Shown in pieces: positions 34,696 to 48,366 of a stretch of DNA of 64,000 nucleotides. The notes beneath the pieces are model-generated. The model was not told where the DNA came from. It searched no databases and worked only from the letters and a program-made list of their open reading frames with translations. Each line of letters begins with the position of its first letter. The first letter of the stretch is position 1. The stretch spans positions 99,492 to 163,491 of the forward strand of contig NZ_JACSPP010000002.1 in assembly GCF_014837065.1 (NCBI RefSeq). The letters are read 5' to 3'. The DNA is from Phocaeicola intestinalis. Its GTDB lineage: Bacteria; Bacteroidota; Bacteroidia; Bacteroidales; Bacteroidaceae. The translations under genes were made by a program, and so were the position numbers.

Positions 34696-35430
34696 ATGAT
34701 ACAAGAAAACCTACAACAGTGGATTTTACATCCCGAATCGTTATCGGAAGAAAGTCTGGAGCAACTACGCGAACTTTTGTCGCGCTATCCTTACTTTCAG
34801 ACGGCACGTTTACTTTACCTCAAGAACCTGTATCTGCTACAAAGCCCCGACTTTAAAGCCGAGTTACAGAAAAGCGCACTCTACATTGCCGACCTGAGTG
34901 TACTTTTCTACTTCATCGAAGGTGAACGTCTTTCCATCAAACAGCATACGAACGACAAGAAAACACCAGCAAATGCTTCTGATACAGACCGCACCCTCGA
35001 CCTCATCGACCGTTTCTTATCTGGCACACCCGAATCCTTGGGAAATGACCTGCCCCTTCCTGCAGAAGCCAACATGGACTATGCAACCATACTGCTGAAG
35101 GAAGGAACAAAGCCTGAAAAAGTCACTCCAATGAAGGGCCAGGAACTGATAGACCGTTTTATCGAAAATACACAGTCGCACGAAACGCCCGCCGCTCCAT
35201 CCCTACAGGAAGAAAACGAACCGGATGATGAAGAAGCACAGACAGAAACCGAAAACGATGAAAACTATTTTACCGAAACTTTGGCTAAAATATACGTCAA
35301 ACAGCACCGTTATGAGAAAGCTCTTGAAATTATCAAGAAATTAAATTTGAAATATCCAAAAAAAAATGCTTACTTTGCAGACCAAATGAGATTTTTGGAA
35401 AAATTGATTATTAACGCTAAATCAAAATAA
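34696..35430 (+). CDS. Conserved hypothetical protein between lptE and secG
   Basis: 244 residues, no signal peptide. The N-terminal half (LLSRYPYFQTARLLYLKNL) and a C-terminal helix pair (FTETLAKIYVKQHRYEKALEIIKKLNLKYPKK) look like TPR units around an acidic low-complexity stretch (EENEPDDEEAQTETENDE). The start is 2 bp after the lptE stop. A scaffold or assembly role is plausible; no named function is known to me. Confidence 0.8.
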   Translation: MIQENLQQWILHPESLSEESLEQLRELLSRYPYFQTARLLYLKNLYLLQSPDFKAELQKSALYIADLSVLFYFIEGERLSIKQHTNDKKTPANASDTDRTLDLIDRFLSGTPESLGNDLPLPAEANMDYATILLKEGTKPEKVTPMKGQELIDRFIENTQSHETPAAPSLQEENEPDDEEAQTETENDENYFTETLAKIYVKQHRYEKALEIIKKLNLKYPKKNAYFADQMRFLEKLIINAKSK

Positions 35431-35436
35431 AAGAAA

Positions 35437-35799
35437 ATGTACTTATTATTAGTTGGATTAATCGTACTGGCATCTGTATTAATGTGCTTTGTGGTATTGA
35501 TACAGAATTCAAAAGGAGGAGGATTGGCTTCCAGCTTTGCTTCTTCCAATCAGATTATGGGTGTAAGAAAAACAACCGATTTCATTGAAAAACTGACATG
35601 GGGACTGGCTGTTTTCATGGTAGTTTTAAGTGTTGCAGCTGCTTATGTATTGCCAAGTGCCACTCAAGGTTCGTCTGTAATCATGGATCAGGCTGTTCAG
35701 GAACAGAAAACAAATCCGTTAAATGCCCCCGAAGGCTTTGCTGCACCCCAGACCGAACAGGCTACCACACCGGCAGCAACAGACTCAACAGCCCAATAA
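35437..35799 (+). CDS. secG: Preprotein translocase subunit SecG
   Basis: 120 residues with two transmembrane helices (LLLVGLIVLASVLMCFVVLI and a second around residues 52-74) and the typical SecG loop QNSKGGGLASSFASSNQIMG. It stabilises the SecYEG channel. The C-terminal Ala/Thr/Gln-rich tail is common in Bacteroidetes SecG. It is last in the operon. Confidence 0.95.
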   Translation: MYLLLVGLIVLASVLMCFVVLIQNSKGGGLASSFASSNQIMGVRKTTDFIEKLTWGLAVFMVVLSVAAAYVLPSATQGSSVIMDQAVQEQKTNPLNAPEGFAAPQTEQATTPAATDSTAQ

Positions 35800-35829
35800 C
35801 CTACCCCTCATATTCTTAAAAAACGAGAC

Positions 35830-35900
35830 GCAGATATACATACACAGCAAGGCTTGTCGAGAATTTCCCAAACCGCTGTCCCAATGTATATCTGCATCTT
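35830..35900 (+). terminator. secG operon terminator
   Basis: GCAGATATACAT (35830-35841) pairs with ATGTATATCTGC (35884-35895), with an inner ACAGC/GCTGT stem, followed by ATCTTTTTATT. The remainder of the 199-bp gap to 35998 holds a run of nine C (35907-35915) and no recognised promoter. Confidence 0.75.
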
Positions 35901-35906
35901 TTTATT

Positions 35907-35915
35907 CCCCCCCCC
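35907..35915 (+). other. Nine-C homopolymer upstream of the NigD-like gene
   Basis: A run of nine cytosines in an otherwise AT-rich leader, 83 bp before the ATG at 35999. It could slip in length, but it is outside the coding sequence. Confidence 0.6.
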
Positions 35916-35998
35916 GATATTTCCTTAATTTATGCTAAATGCATGCAGTATTCAAACTCTTTCCGTCTTTACTTATTGAATAGTAAAACCACACAAAT

Positions 35999-36742
35999 AT
36001 GAAAAGATTATTGAAATACGCAATGGGTCTCTGTGCACTGACAATAGGCATGCTTCAAACCTCATGCGATGACGGAGACGGATATTCTATCGGTGATATT
36101 GCCTACGACTGGGTGACCATACATGTAGAGAGTGATGGAATCTATACTTTTACAGGCGACACATGGGGAACCATGTATCCCGCTGCTTCGGGAATATGGG
36201 GGTATCAGATAACAGAAGGTACACGCGGACTGCTGGTCTTCAACCCGTTATATGACAATTATTACGGATACGATGTGGGAATCAAGCCAGAACAGCTACG
36301 CACTTTCCTGACCAAAACGGTAGAAGACCTGACTAATGAAAACGAGAACGAATATGCCAACGACCCAGCCTATGTACGTGAAGCATGGATAGCAGGAGGA
36401 TACATGAACATGCTGTTCGATATGAAAATGCCACTGGAGAAAAAGCACCGGGTCAGCCTGATAAGACATGCAGATGAACAAGAGATAGGAGAAGACGGAT
36501 ATATCCATCTGGAATACCGCTACAACACATATGGAGACACGACAGACGTGTTCAATCCCGGAACGGAAGTGGTATGCTATAATCTCAACACACTCCCGAT
36601 TGACCGTGCCAAAGGCATCAAGATGGAGGTCAACCATGCCGTTTACGGAAAACAAACACTCGTATTCGAAAACATGAATGAACCGACACCCGAACAGGCA
36701 AAATCCGTCCAGGCACCTTCATCAGAACAAGATATTTACTAA
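35999..36742 (+). CDS. NigD-like lipoprotein
   Basis: 247 residues with a lipoprotein signal (LQTSCDDGDGYS, Cys about 23). The DGDGYSIGDIAYDWVTI start and the DDGxY...GTMYPAASG segment match the NigD-like family of Bacteroides, which is named for a bacteriocin-immunity role but is mostly of unknown function. The stop TAA lies on the boundary of MITE copy 3, so the true C-terminus may have been replaced by the insertion. Confidence 0.8.
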   Translation: MKRLLKYAMGLCALTIGMLQTSCDDGDGYSIGDIAYDWVTIHVESDGIYTFTGDTWGTMYPAASGIWGYQITEGTRGLLVFNPLYDNYYGYDVGIKPEQLRTFLTKTVEDLTNENENEYANDPAYVREAWIAGGYMNMLFDMKMPLEKKHRVSLIRHADEQEIGEDGYIHLEYRYNTYGDTTDVFNPGTEVVCYNLNTLPIDRAKGIKMEVNHAVYGKQTLVFENMNEPTPEQAKSVQAPSSEQDIY

Positions 36743-36935
36743 GAAGCTGTTTTGAATTTCTCCAAAAAGTTTTTCTTGGCTTGATGTATCCATTTTCGTG
36801 TGTGCTTTGGGCGATTTTTTGGTCCTTTTCGCTCCTGTTCTTCGTCAGATAGCCCGCTATCTTCCTCATCACAAAAGCGAAAATGCCTCAAAAACTCATC
36901 CCAAATCATCGCACGATAAATTCAAAACAGCTTCT
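36742..36935. mobile_element. MITE-like element, copy 3 (194 bp)
   Basis: The same length and ends as copy 1 (AGAAGCTGTTTTGAATTT / AAATTCAAAACAGCTTCT), with only a few interior changes. Its left boundary contributes to the TAA stop of the NigD-like gene. It lies between this gene and the convergent susR. The following 355-bp gap to 37297 also holds a family A remnant and a 23-nt tandem repeat. Confidence 0.85.
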
Positions 36936-37073
36936 TAATGTGCCAATGAATAATAGGGCAATGTGCTAATTTATTTTCACATGAGCATATTGTTTATTGA
37001 CCTATTCTTCTGTGTCCTTTGTGGTACCCTGTGGTCTCTGTGGTGAATAGTTATGTTTCCATATAGTATAATA

Positions 37074-37117
37074 TGATTATCCGCATTTTGCCCAATTTGA
37101 TAAATGTCCGCAACTTG
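37074..37117. repeat. Palindromic element family A, remnant 6
   Basis: ATCCGCATTTTGCCCAATTTG is the reverse complement of the right arm of family A, followed by ATAAATGTCCGCAACTTG, a degenerate opposite arm. No GGGCGTAT core remains. Confidence 0.6.
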
Positions 37118-37155
37118 CTCTGGATGCAAATAACGCAGTAGTACTGCCTTTGCCG

Positions 37156-37241
37156 ATGCAATATATATTCATCAGCAGTTGCAGTATATATTCATCAGCA
37201 GATGCAGTATATATTCATCAGCGGTTGCAGTATATATTCGT
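37156..37241. repeat. Four-unit 23-nt tandem repeat
   Basis: GCARTATATATTCATCAGC starts at 37158, 37181, 37204 and 37227, with a constant 23-nt period. Units are nearly identical and lack the variable spacers of CRISPR. It is located just 3' of susR in a convergent gap. Confidence 0.9.
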
Positions 37242-37297
37242 TTTCATAAGATACGTCCGACTCACTTATGTTCATCCAAAAGCATGCTTGGCGTGTT

Positions 37298-38887
37298 CTA
37301 CAACTTCATCACCTCCTGCTCAAAATCTTCTTTATTTACTTTCACCTTATTGCGGATACGGCTGCGGTAATTATATACCGTAGCAAGCGAATAGCCTAAG
37401 AAATGAGCTATACGGGCTGTATCAGTTACCCCCAAGCGGATCAGGGCAAAAATACGCAACTCCGTACTCAAAAGCTCTCCTTTTTTGGGGTATATTTTCC
37501 CGTCGTCCGTTAGCAATGCATTGAAATCATCAATAAAATTAGGAAAGAGTTCGAGGAAAGACTTGTCGAATTCCATATAAAAATTCTTTCGTTCATCGCG
37601 CAAAAACTGGTCGGAACGGATAGTCTTGAACAAATCATCGATGCGTGAAGCCATTGCCAGTTTTTCCAACAAACGCCGGTATTGCTCCAGTTTGTCGAGA
37701 TAACTTACGCATTTATCCAAATATCTGGCAATATACACTTCCTTTATTTTACCAGTTTGCGCCAACTTTTCGTTCACCGTCTTCAGTTCTTCGTTAGCCG
37801 CCGAAAGATTCACCCGCATGAGCGATAATTTCTTGTTCCATGAATACAGGCGTAACGCTACGATGACGAGCAGCAGCGCTATCACCGCCAACGTAAAGAA
37901 AAAGATATTCATCATACGCCGTTCGTTCGCTACACTGTCAGAGTAGCCATCGTTGACGATGGGAAACACTTCAGTCACTTCTAAAAAACGCAAACGGGCG
38001 TTGCATGCAACAGCATCTTCCATTGAACAACGAAGGTAGCGGTAAGCCCGTTCGATATCTCCCTGCCGGTAAAGAACCCATGCCAGCCGCTGGAGGGAAG
38101 CGTATTCACGCACTGCCATGGTGAGGTCGATAATGGCGGTCTGGGCCAAATAATAAATCTGCATTTCGACATCGCCTTTCGCTTCATAGACTGATGCCAG
38201 TGTATAGTTGACGTATGCCTTTTCTTGCATGCTCATCGGAGCGGACAAGGTTTTGTTCAGTACTGGAATGGCGGCATCGAATTGCGATTCGAGCAACATC
38301 TTTTCAGCCAGCGAAATGCTCCGTCCGGGACCTTCGGGCACCAGCATCAGCACCGAATCACGGTAGCAGGCGGTCTTGCGGATGTATTTTTCCTTTTCCG
38401 AAAGGATAATGGTGTAATCCGCCATCCAGCCGTAATAGGTACGCATGGCGTAGTAATACTTCAACCGCACGTCCGGAGTCACCAGGTTGCGGTCTATCTG
38501 CTCTAAAGTCTGTAAGGCTTCGTTATATGCTCCCATAACACCCATCGCATCGGCACGGTTGATAATCACGTCGGCTTCCGCTCTCTGTGGCTTTGCCGAA
38601 CCGACATACCGTTCCATCTCATCGACATAATGCAAGGCGGAATCCGCCTGATAATGCAAGTATTGAGTGAACAGTTCACTACAGATTGTGTATCTTTGTG
38701 CATTATCGTATTCGTTGGCAAGGCGTTGCTTCAGTTGGGCTATCGTTCTTTCCCGTTCTTCGCAGTGCTCTTTTTTCTTCCCGATTACTTCGTCCAATTC
38801 TTTCAGAATCCGTTCGTTTGAAGACTGCCCCATGCAAGCAAATGCAAGAACATGCGACAATACAATTAATATAATAGTTTTTTTCAT
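37298..38887 (-). CDS. susR: SusR-like transcriptional regulator (DUF6377 family)
   Basis: 529 residues. A signal-like N-terminus, a TPR-type periplasmic region (to about 320), one membrane helix (FFFTLAVIALLLVIVALRL, about 330-350), a coiled coil, and a C-terminal LuxR-like helix-turn-helix (LGVTDTARIAHFLGYSLATVYNYRSRIRNK). Bacteroides SusR senses maltose or larger maltooligosaccharides and activates the starch genes. It is divergent from susA across a 272-bp region, as in the classical locus. The name relies on this position and architecture. Confidence 0.82.
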   Translation of the reverse strand: MKKTIILIVLSHVLAFACMGQSSNERILKELDEVIGKKKEHCEERERTIAQLKQRLANEYDNAQRYTICSELFTQYLHYQADSALHYVDEMERYVGSAKPQRAEADVIINRADAMGVMGAYNEALQTLEQIDRNLVTPDVRLKYYYAMRTYYGWMADYTIILSEKEKYIRKTACYRDSVLMLVPEGPGRSISLAEKMLLESQFDAAIPVLNKTLSAPMSMQEKAYVNYTLASVYEAKGDVEMQIYYLAQTAIIDLTMAVREYASLQRLAWVLYRQGDIERAYRYLRCSMEDAVACNARLRFLEVTEVFPIVNDGYSDSVANERRMMNIFFFTLAVIALLLVIVALRLYSWNKKLSLMRVNLSAANEELKTVNEKLAQTGKIKEVYIARYLDKCVSYLDKLEQYRRLLEKLAMASRIDDLFKTIRSDQFLRDERKNFYMEFDKSFLELFPNFIDDFNALLTDDGKIYPKKGELLSTELRIFALIRLGVTDTARIAHFLGYSLATVYNYRSRIRNKVKVNKEDFEQEVMKL

Positions 38888-39006
38888 ACAATCTGATTTA
38901 TATTTTTCACCTTTAAATTTAAGATAACTATCTTATTCTCATTACTTTAATAACATACCCCACTTATATTCCGCTTCCAAATGTACGAAATATTCCTCTA
39001 TTTTCC

Positions 39007-39014
39007 TATTTTTG
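39007..39014 (+). promoter_or_regulatory. susA -7 promoter box
   Basis: TATTTTTG matches TAnnTTTG. It gives a leader of about 140 nt before the susA ATG at 39160, and excludes the in-frame ATG at 39079 only by position of the signal peptide, not by promoter. Confidence 0.6.
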
Positions 39015-39030
39015 TTTAAAAGAAAAGTAA

Positions 39031-41016
<1,986 letters not shown>

Positions 41017-41018
41017 AT

Positions 41019-41086
41019 GAAAAATGGAGAATGAAGAATAAGAAATAAAGGTATTCTTCATTCTTAATTCTTCATTCTTCATTTAA
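41019..41086. repeat. GAAGAATAAGAA word hairpin in the susA/susB spacer
   Basis: AATGAAAAATGGAGAATGAAGAAT is followed by its complement-type words ATTCTTCATTCTTAATTCTTC, forming a hairpin. It directly follows the susA stop, and the rest of the 247-bp spacer is AT-rich and holds the likely susB promoter. Confidence 0.75.
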
Positions 41087-41203
41087 ATCCCGTTTCTATT
41101 TTACTACTTATAAACAATACTTAGCATATTAATTACCAGTAAATTACACTTTATACATCTTTATATTTTCCGTCATACGGGAAGAAATCGTTTGAAAGAC
41201 ACA

Positions 41204-41211
41204 TAATTTTG
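41204..41211 (+). promoter_or_regulatory. susB -7 promoter box
   Basis: TAATTTTG matches TAnnTTTG, 52 bp before the susB ATG at 41264. It suggests that susB is transcribed on its own or from two promoters. Confidence 0.55.
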
Positions 41212-41260
41212 CTTTCAGAAAATTGTAACGCAAATTTCATTAACTTTTAATACCTGATAA

Positions 41261-43447
<2,187 letters not shown>

Positions 43448-43526
43448 TTTTTTCAGGATTAGTTGGATTTGTAAAAAGAAACACATAGTTCTTCAATAGG
43501 TAAATACATAAACAAAGCATCCACAA

Positions 43527-43560
43527 GTCCCCTCCTCTGGGAGGGGATTTAGAGGAGGCT
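43527..43560. repeat. CCCCTCC hairpin word before susC
   Basis: CCCCTCCTCTGGGAGGGG forms a short hairpin, followed by ATTTAGAGGAGGC. It lies in the 160-bp susB/susC spacer, 50 bp before the susC ATG. Similar sequences recur in Bacteroidetes genomes, from memory. Confidence 0.6.
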
Positions 43561-43607
43561 ACAGAAAGAGAGAACCAATTTTATTATTCATACTTAAACT
43601 AATAAAC

Positions 43608-46600
43608 ATGAAAATGAAAGATTTGAAAAGACGAAACAAGCTCCTGCTGCTATGGCTGGCGGGAATGCTGTTCTCCGTACAAGCCTTTGCGCAAAGCATT
43701 ACGGTCAGCGGAGTAGTGAAAGAGAAAACAGGCGAAACCGTCATCGGAGCCAGTGTAGTGGTAAAAGGTACCACCAATGGAACGATTACCGATTTCGACG
43801 GTAATTTTACCCTTAATGCCCAAAAAGGTGACATTATCGTCATCTCATTTATCGGATATAAAACCCAGGAACTTCCTGCAGCGGCTAACATGAACGTAGT
43901 AATGGAAGACGATAGCCAAATGCTGGAAGACGTGGTAGTCATCGGTTATGGTTCGGTAAAGAAAAGCGACTTGAGTGGTTCTGTTGTAGCCATCGAAGCT
44001 GAAGAAATCAACCGCGGTGCGGTTACTTCTCCTCAAGAATTAATGCAAGGAAAAGTGCCGGGACTTTCTGTTACCAGCGGTGATGGTGGTCCAGGTTCAG
44101 GTTCTACTATCCGTATCCGTAGCGGCGCCTCATTGAACGCCAGCAACGACCCGCTGATTGTCATCGACGGTATTCCTGTTTCTAACGATGCTGCTCCGGG
44201 CACGCCGAATGCCTTGGCAACCGTAAACCCGAACGATATTGCTACGTTCACCGTATTGAAAGACGCTTCGGCTACAGCTATCTACGGTTCGCGCGCATCA
44301 AACGGTGTCATCATCATCACCACTAAGAAGGGAGCGGAAGGAAAGATTAAAGTGACTTATAACAGCACGTATTCTTATAAAGATCCGTACAACCGCGTGA
44401 ACGTGATGAACGGCGACGAATTCCGCCAAACAATGCTGAACCAATATGCCGGACAAGACGTGTACAACACCATCGAAGCCAATTTAGGCATGTATCCCAA
44501 CGTAAACACCGACTGGCAAGATGAAATTTTCCAAGGAGGCTTAAGCACCGACCAAAACATTGCAGTTGCAGGTAAGGCAGGTTTCCTTCCTTTCCGTGTA
44601 TCGTTCGGTTATAACAAAGAACGTGGTACGCTGAAGACTTCCGACTATGAACGTTATACTGCAGCCATAAACTTAAGCCCGAAGTTTTTTGATGACCATT
44701 TAAGTCTAGACATTAACGTAAAAGGAACCATCAATAACAATCGTTTCGCGGATTCAGGTGCGGTAGGTGCAGCTATTTCATACGACCCGACCAAACCAGT
44801 CTACGCTGAAGGGAACTATACCGAAGGGCTGAATGGCTATAATGGTTTCTACAACCATACGAATGCACAGGCTGACGGCACCTACAAACCGGATATAAAT
44901 GCTACGACCAATCCGTTATCATTGCTTCTTGATGTAAATAATCAAGGCACGACCAAACGCAGCCTGGGTAACATTCAGTTAGATTATAAGATTCATGGAT
45001 TTGAAGACTTGCGTTTGAATTTGAACTTAGGATACGATGTCGCAAAGACCACTGGAGATAACTTTGTGAATCCTTATTCATTCCAAGCAACAAAAGATAC
45101 CGACTTCCCCATGCTGGGACAAGGAGGTTCATGGAGCAATCTGCGCCGAAACCACTTGCTGGATTTCTATGCCAACTATGTACACTACTTCGAACCTATT
45201 AAAAGCAATGTAGACTTGATGGTAGGTTACTCTTGGCAGCACTTCTACTACAATGACTTTACACAGCAAAAATCCAATCCGGCTGTAGGAGATTTCGCAG
45301 GCATCAGTGCCCCCACAGGCTGGACATGGAACGAAAGCGAACAACGTTATTTACGTGATGATAGCCGCCATAATCCATGGGAAAATTACTTAGTATCTTT
45401 CTTCGGACGTTTGAACTATAACTTAATGGACCGCTACTTATTAACAGCAACCTTACGCCGCGATGGTTCTTCACGATTCAGTGAAAACAACCGTTGGGGT
45501 CTGTTCCCTTCTGTAGCTTTGGCATGGAGCATCATTAACGAAAATTTCATGGAAAATACCCGTGATGTATTGTCCAACTTAAAACTCCGTTTAGGTTATG
45601 GTGTAACAGGACAGCAAGACATCGGTGACTATATGTATCTTACCAAATACGCTATCAGCAGCAACACCAATACAATGTATAACGGCACTTTCCTATTAAA
45701 GCCCGATGGCTATAGCCCAGACTTGAAATGGGAAGAAACACATACATATAATGTAGCTGTTGACTATGGATTCCTGAACGGACGTATCAGCGGTAGCTTG
45801 GAATTCTACATCAAGAAGACCAAAGACTTGCTGAATACGGTTAGCGCACCTGCTGGAACTAACTTCACTAACCAGATTACCGCAAACGTGGGTGAAATGG
45901 AGAATAAAGGTGTCGAATTCAATGTCAACGCCGTAGCTATCCAAACAAAAGACTTCTCTTGGAACATTGGTTATAACGTAACATGGAATGATAGTAAAAT
46001 AACCAAACTGACTACAGGGTTCAACCCTGACTATGAAGGTATTGTAGCTGCAACAGCACCTTTTGGTACAAACACACCATTATCGAGACATCAAGTAGGA
46101 TACGCTCCCTATACATTCTGGACTTACCAACAAGTGTATGACGAGAATGGCAACCCTATCCAAAATGCGATTGTAGACCGTAACGGTAACGGTACGATTG
46201 ACGATGGTGACCGTTATTTCACGAACAAGAGCCCGTTAGCTGACGTATATATGGGATTCAGTTCACAATTCCAATGGAAAAACTGGGATTTGGGCTTTAA
46301 CTTGCGTGCCAGCATCGGCAACTACGCATTTAATGCTCAAGCAGCCGACAATGGTTCATACAACAATTATGGAGGTTTGGGAACTTTGTCCAACATCAAC
46401 AAAGATGCCGTAGAATACACCAATGGGTTCAAGTACACCAGCAGCACTGAAGGTAAATTGACCGACCTTTATTTGGAAAACGCTTCTTATTTGAAGATGG
46501 ATAATATCACATTGGGATACACTTTCGACAAGTTCTTTACCGATAAGATTTCAGGACGCATCAGTGCATCCGTACAGAATGTGTTCACCATTTCGAAATA

Positions 46601-46700
46601 TTCAGGACTTGATCCAGAAATACCTGGTGTAAACGGTATCGACGGTACGATATGGCCACGTCCGCGCACATTCACTTTAGGACTCAATCTTAACTTTTAA
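43608..46700 (+). CDS. susC: SusC-like TonB-dependent transporter
   Basis: 1030 residues: signal peptide to about AFAQS, a carboxypeptidase-like regulatory sandwich (SGVVKEKTGETVIGASVVVK, residues 30-100), a plug (SKKS...SGSTIRIRSGASLNASNDPLIVIDG) and the C-terminal barrel ending in TFTLGLNLNF. It pulls maltooligosaccharides through the outer membrane with energy from TonB/ExbBD, with SusD as lid. It is 15 bp before susD. Confidence 0.95.
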   Translation: MKMKDLKRRNKLLLLWLAGMLFSVQAFAQSITVSGVVKEKTGETVIGASVVVKGTTNGTITDFDGNFTLNAQKGDIIVISFIGYKTQELPAAANMNVVMEDDSQMLEDVVVIGYGSVKKSDLSGSVVAIEAEEINRGAVTSPQELMQGKVPGLSVTSGDGGPGSGSTIRIRSGASLNASNDPLIVIDGIPVSNDAAPGTPNALATVNPNDIATFTVLKDASATAIYGSRASNGVIIITTKKGAEGKIKVTYNSTYSYKDPYNRVNVMNGDEFRQTMLNQYAGQDVYNTIEANLGMYPNVNTDWQDEIFQGGLSTDQNIAVAGKAGFLPFRVSFGYNKERGTLKTSDYERYTAAINLSPKFFDDHLSLDINVKGTINNNRFADSGAVGAAISYDPTKPVYAEGNYTEGLNGYNGFYNHTNAQADGTYKPDINATTNPLSLLLDVNNQGTTKRSLGNIQLDYKIHGFEDLRLNLNLGYDVAKTTGDNFVNPYSFQATKDTDFPMLGQGGSWSNLRRNHLLDFYANYVHYFEPIKSNVDLMVGYSWQHFYYNDFTQQKSNPAVGDFAGISAPTGWTWNESEQRYLRDDSRHNPWENYLVSFFGRLNYNLMDRYLLTATLRRDGSSRFSENNRWGLFPSVALAWSIINENFMENTRDVLSNLKLRLGYGVTGQQDIGDYMYLTKYAISSNTNTMYNGTFLLKPDGYSPDLKWEETHTYNVAVDYGFLNGRISGSLEFYIKKTKDLLNTVSAPAGTNFTNQITANVGEMENKGVEFNVNAVAIQTKDFSWNIGYNVTWNDSKITKLTTGFNPDYEGIVAATAPFGTNTPLSRHQVGYAPYTFWTYQQVYDENGNPIQNAIVDRNGNGTIDDGDRYFTNKSPLADVYMGFSSQFQWKNWDLGFNLRASIGNYAFNAQAADNGSYNNYGGLGTLSNINKDAVEYTNGFKYTSSTEGKLTDLYLENASYLKMDNITLGYTFDKFFTDKISGRISASVQNVFTISKYSGLDPEIPGVNGIDGTIWPRPRTFTLGLNLNF

Positions 46701-46715
46701 TACCATTAGATAATT

Positions 46716-48335
46716 ATGAAACTGAAATATATCACAACATCCTTACTTGCAGCTGGTTTATTTTCTTTTACAAGCTGCGTAAACGATCTTGACGTATTCC
46801 CGTTGGATCCCAATGTGGTAACTTCCAATGTTGCATACGACAGTGCTGAAAGCTATACGATGGCTTTAAATAAAATCTATTCAGTATGGGCGCTATCCGG
46901 ACAAAACGGTGCAGGCGATTCTGACATTGCCGGACTGGATCCAGGTAATACGGTATTGCTCCGCTGCTGGTTTACCCTGCAGACTACCCCTACTGACGAA
47001 ACCAAGAACGCATGGCCTGATGCTTGGGTTTCTTCCATGAACTCCATTACATGGACTACGGCACAAGTTGAACCTATTGAAGGAGCTTACCAGCGCGCCA
47101 TGTACATTGTAGCTTTGGTGAACGACTTCATGAAGAACATCGGCAACGCACCCACTGAAATCAATCAAGCCCAATATGCAGCCGAAGCCCGTTTCTGTCG
47201 TGCATTGGCATATTATTCATTGATGGATTTATTTGGACGTCCGCCTTTCATCACTGAATCCAACTATTCATTGACACCCACACAGTTATCACGTGCTGAA
47301 TTATTCAATTGGATTGAAAGTGAATTGATTGCCATCTATGATGCTTTACCAGTGAAAGCTGATTATGGACGCGCTGGAAAAGCAGCGGTAGACGCTTTGT
47401 TATCCCGCATGTACCTCAATGCAGAAGTGTACACCGGTACAGAACGCTATACCGACTGCATCATCCGTTGTAATAATGTGATCAATGCAGGATACAGTCT
47501 TGCTGATAACTATGCCGAACTATTCATGGCAGACAACGGTGAAAATACAGCAGCCAATAAGGAAATCATTTTCCCCATTATGGCAGACGGCGAAACCGCA
47601 CAATCATACGGTATCGGAGCAATTATCCTTGGAACACGAGGAAGTAACCAAGGTGCAGAAAGCGGCATTAGTGGCGGATGGGCAGGATTCCGCGGTACAG
47701 GCAATTTGGTGCGTGTATTCGAGTTCCCCAGCAGCGATGAATCTACTTGGACTGCCGACAACATCACCGACAAGCGAGGCATATTCTATAGCGAAGGAAA
47801 AAGTGTAGATATTACCACATCGAACCTTACTTTTGATACGCAGGGATGGTCTGTGTTCAAGTTCACCAACCTTGACAGTAACGGGAATCCAGGCAAGAAC
47901 GCCACCTTCCCCGACACTGACTTCCCTTTCTTCCGCTTGGGTGAAATCTACCTGAACTATGCCGAAGCCGTAGCACGTGGCGGACAAGGTGGAAATTTAG
48001 AAACGGCTGTAGGATATATCAATGCCCTTCGCCTACGAGGCGGAGCTTCTACTATCGGCAGCAGTTGGCTGACTGCTAACGCCAATGTGGGTGGCACTAG
48101 TACCAGTGTACAATACGGCAACTTGTTGAATGAACGTCAACGCGAAATGTACTTCGAATGTACACGCCGTACAGATCTTATCCGTTATGGATTATTTACT
48201 TCGAATAACTATTTGTGGGTTGAAAAAGGAGGGACACCGACTGGTGTAGGCGTAGACAACCATTACAATCTTTATCCTATTCCAACCACAGATTTGAGCG
48301 TCAACGCTAGTCTGACACAAAATGAGGGTTATTAA
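46716..48335 (+). CDS. susD: SusD-like starch-binding outer membrane lipoprotein
   Basis: 539 residues with a lipoprotein signal (FTSCVNDLDV, Cys about 21). The RagB/SusD fold is shown by TPR-like helices (AEARFCRALAYYSLMDLFGRPP) and the C-terminal segment LNERQREMYFECTRRTDLIRYG. SusD sits on SusC and binds the helical shape of starch chains. Length is near the 551 residues of B. thetaiotaomicron SusD. Confidence 0.94.
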   Translation: MKLKYITTSLLAAGLFSFTSCVNDLDVFPLDPNVVTSNVAYDSAESYTMALNKIYSVWALSGQNGAGDSDIAGLDPGNTVLLRCWFTLQTTPTDETKNAWPDAWVSSMNSITWTTAQVEPIEGAYQRAMYIVALVNDFMKNIGNAPTEINQAQYAAEARFCRALAYYSLMDLFGRPPFITESNYSLTPTQLSRAELFNWIESELIAIYDALPVKADYGRAGKAAVDALLSRMYLNAEVYTGTERYTDCIIRCNNVINAGYSLADNYAELFMADNGENTAANKEIIFPIMADGETAQSYGIGAIILGTRGSNQGAESGISGGWAGFRGTGNLVRVFEFPSSDESTWTADNITDKRGIFYSEGKSVDITTSNLTFDTQGWSVFKFTNLDSNGNPGKNATFPDTDFPFFRLGEIYLNYAEAVARGGQGGNLETAVGYINALRLRGGASTIGSSWLTANANVGGTSTSVQYGNLLNERQREMYFECTRRTDLIRYGLFTSNNYLWVEKGGTPTGVGVDNHYNLYPIPTTDLSVNASLTQNEGY

Positions 48336-48366
48336 TTTACCGTTTAACTTTAAAGTAGAACAGAAC

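Noticed and set aside
37156..37241. CRISPR array
   Set aside because: The 23-nt units follow each other directly with no spacers.
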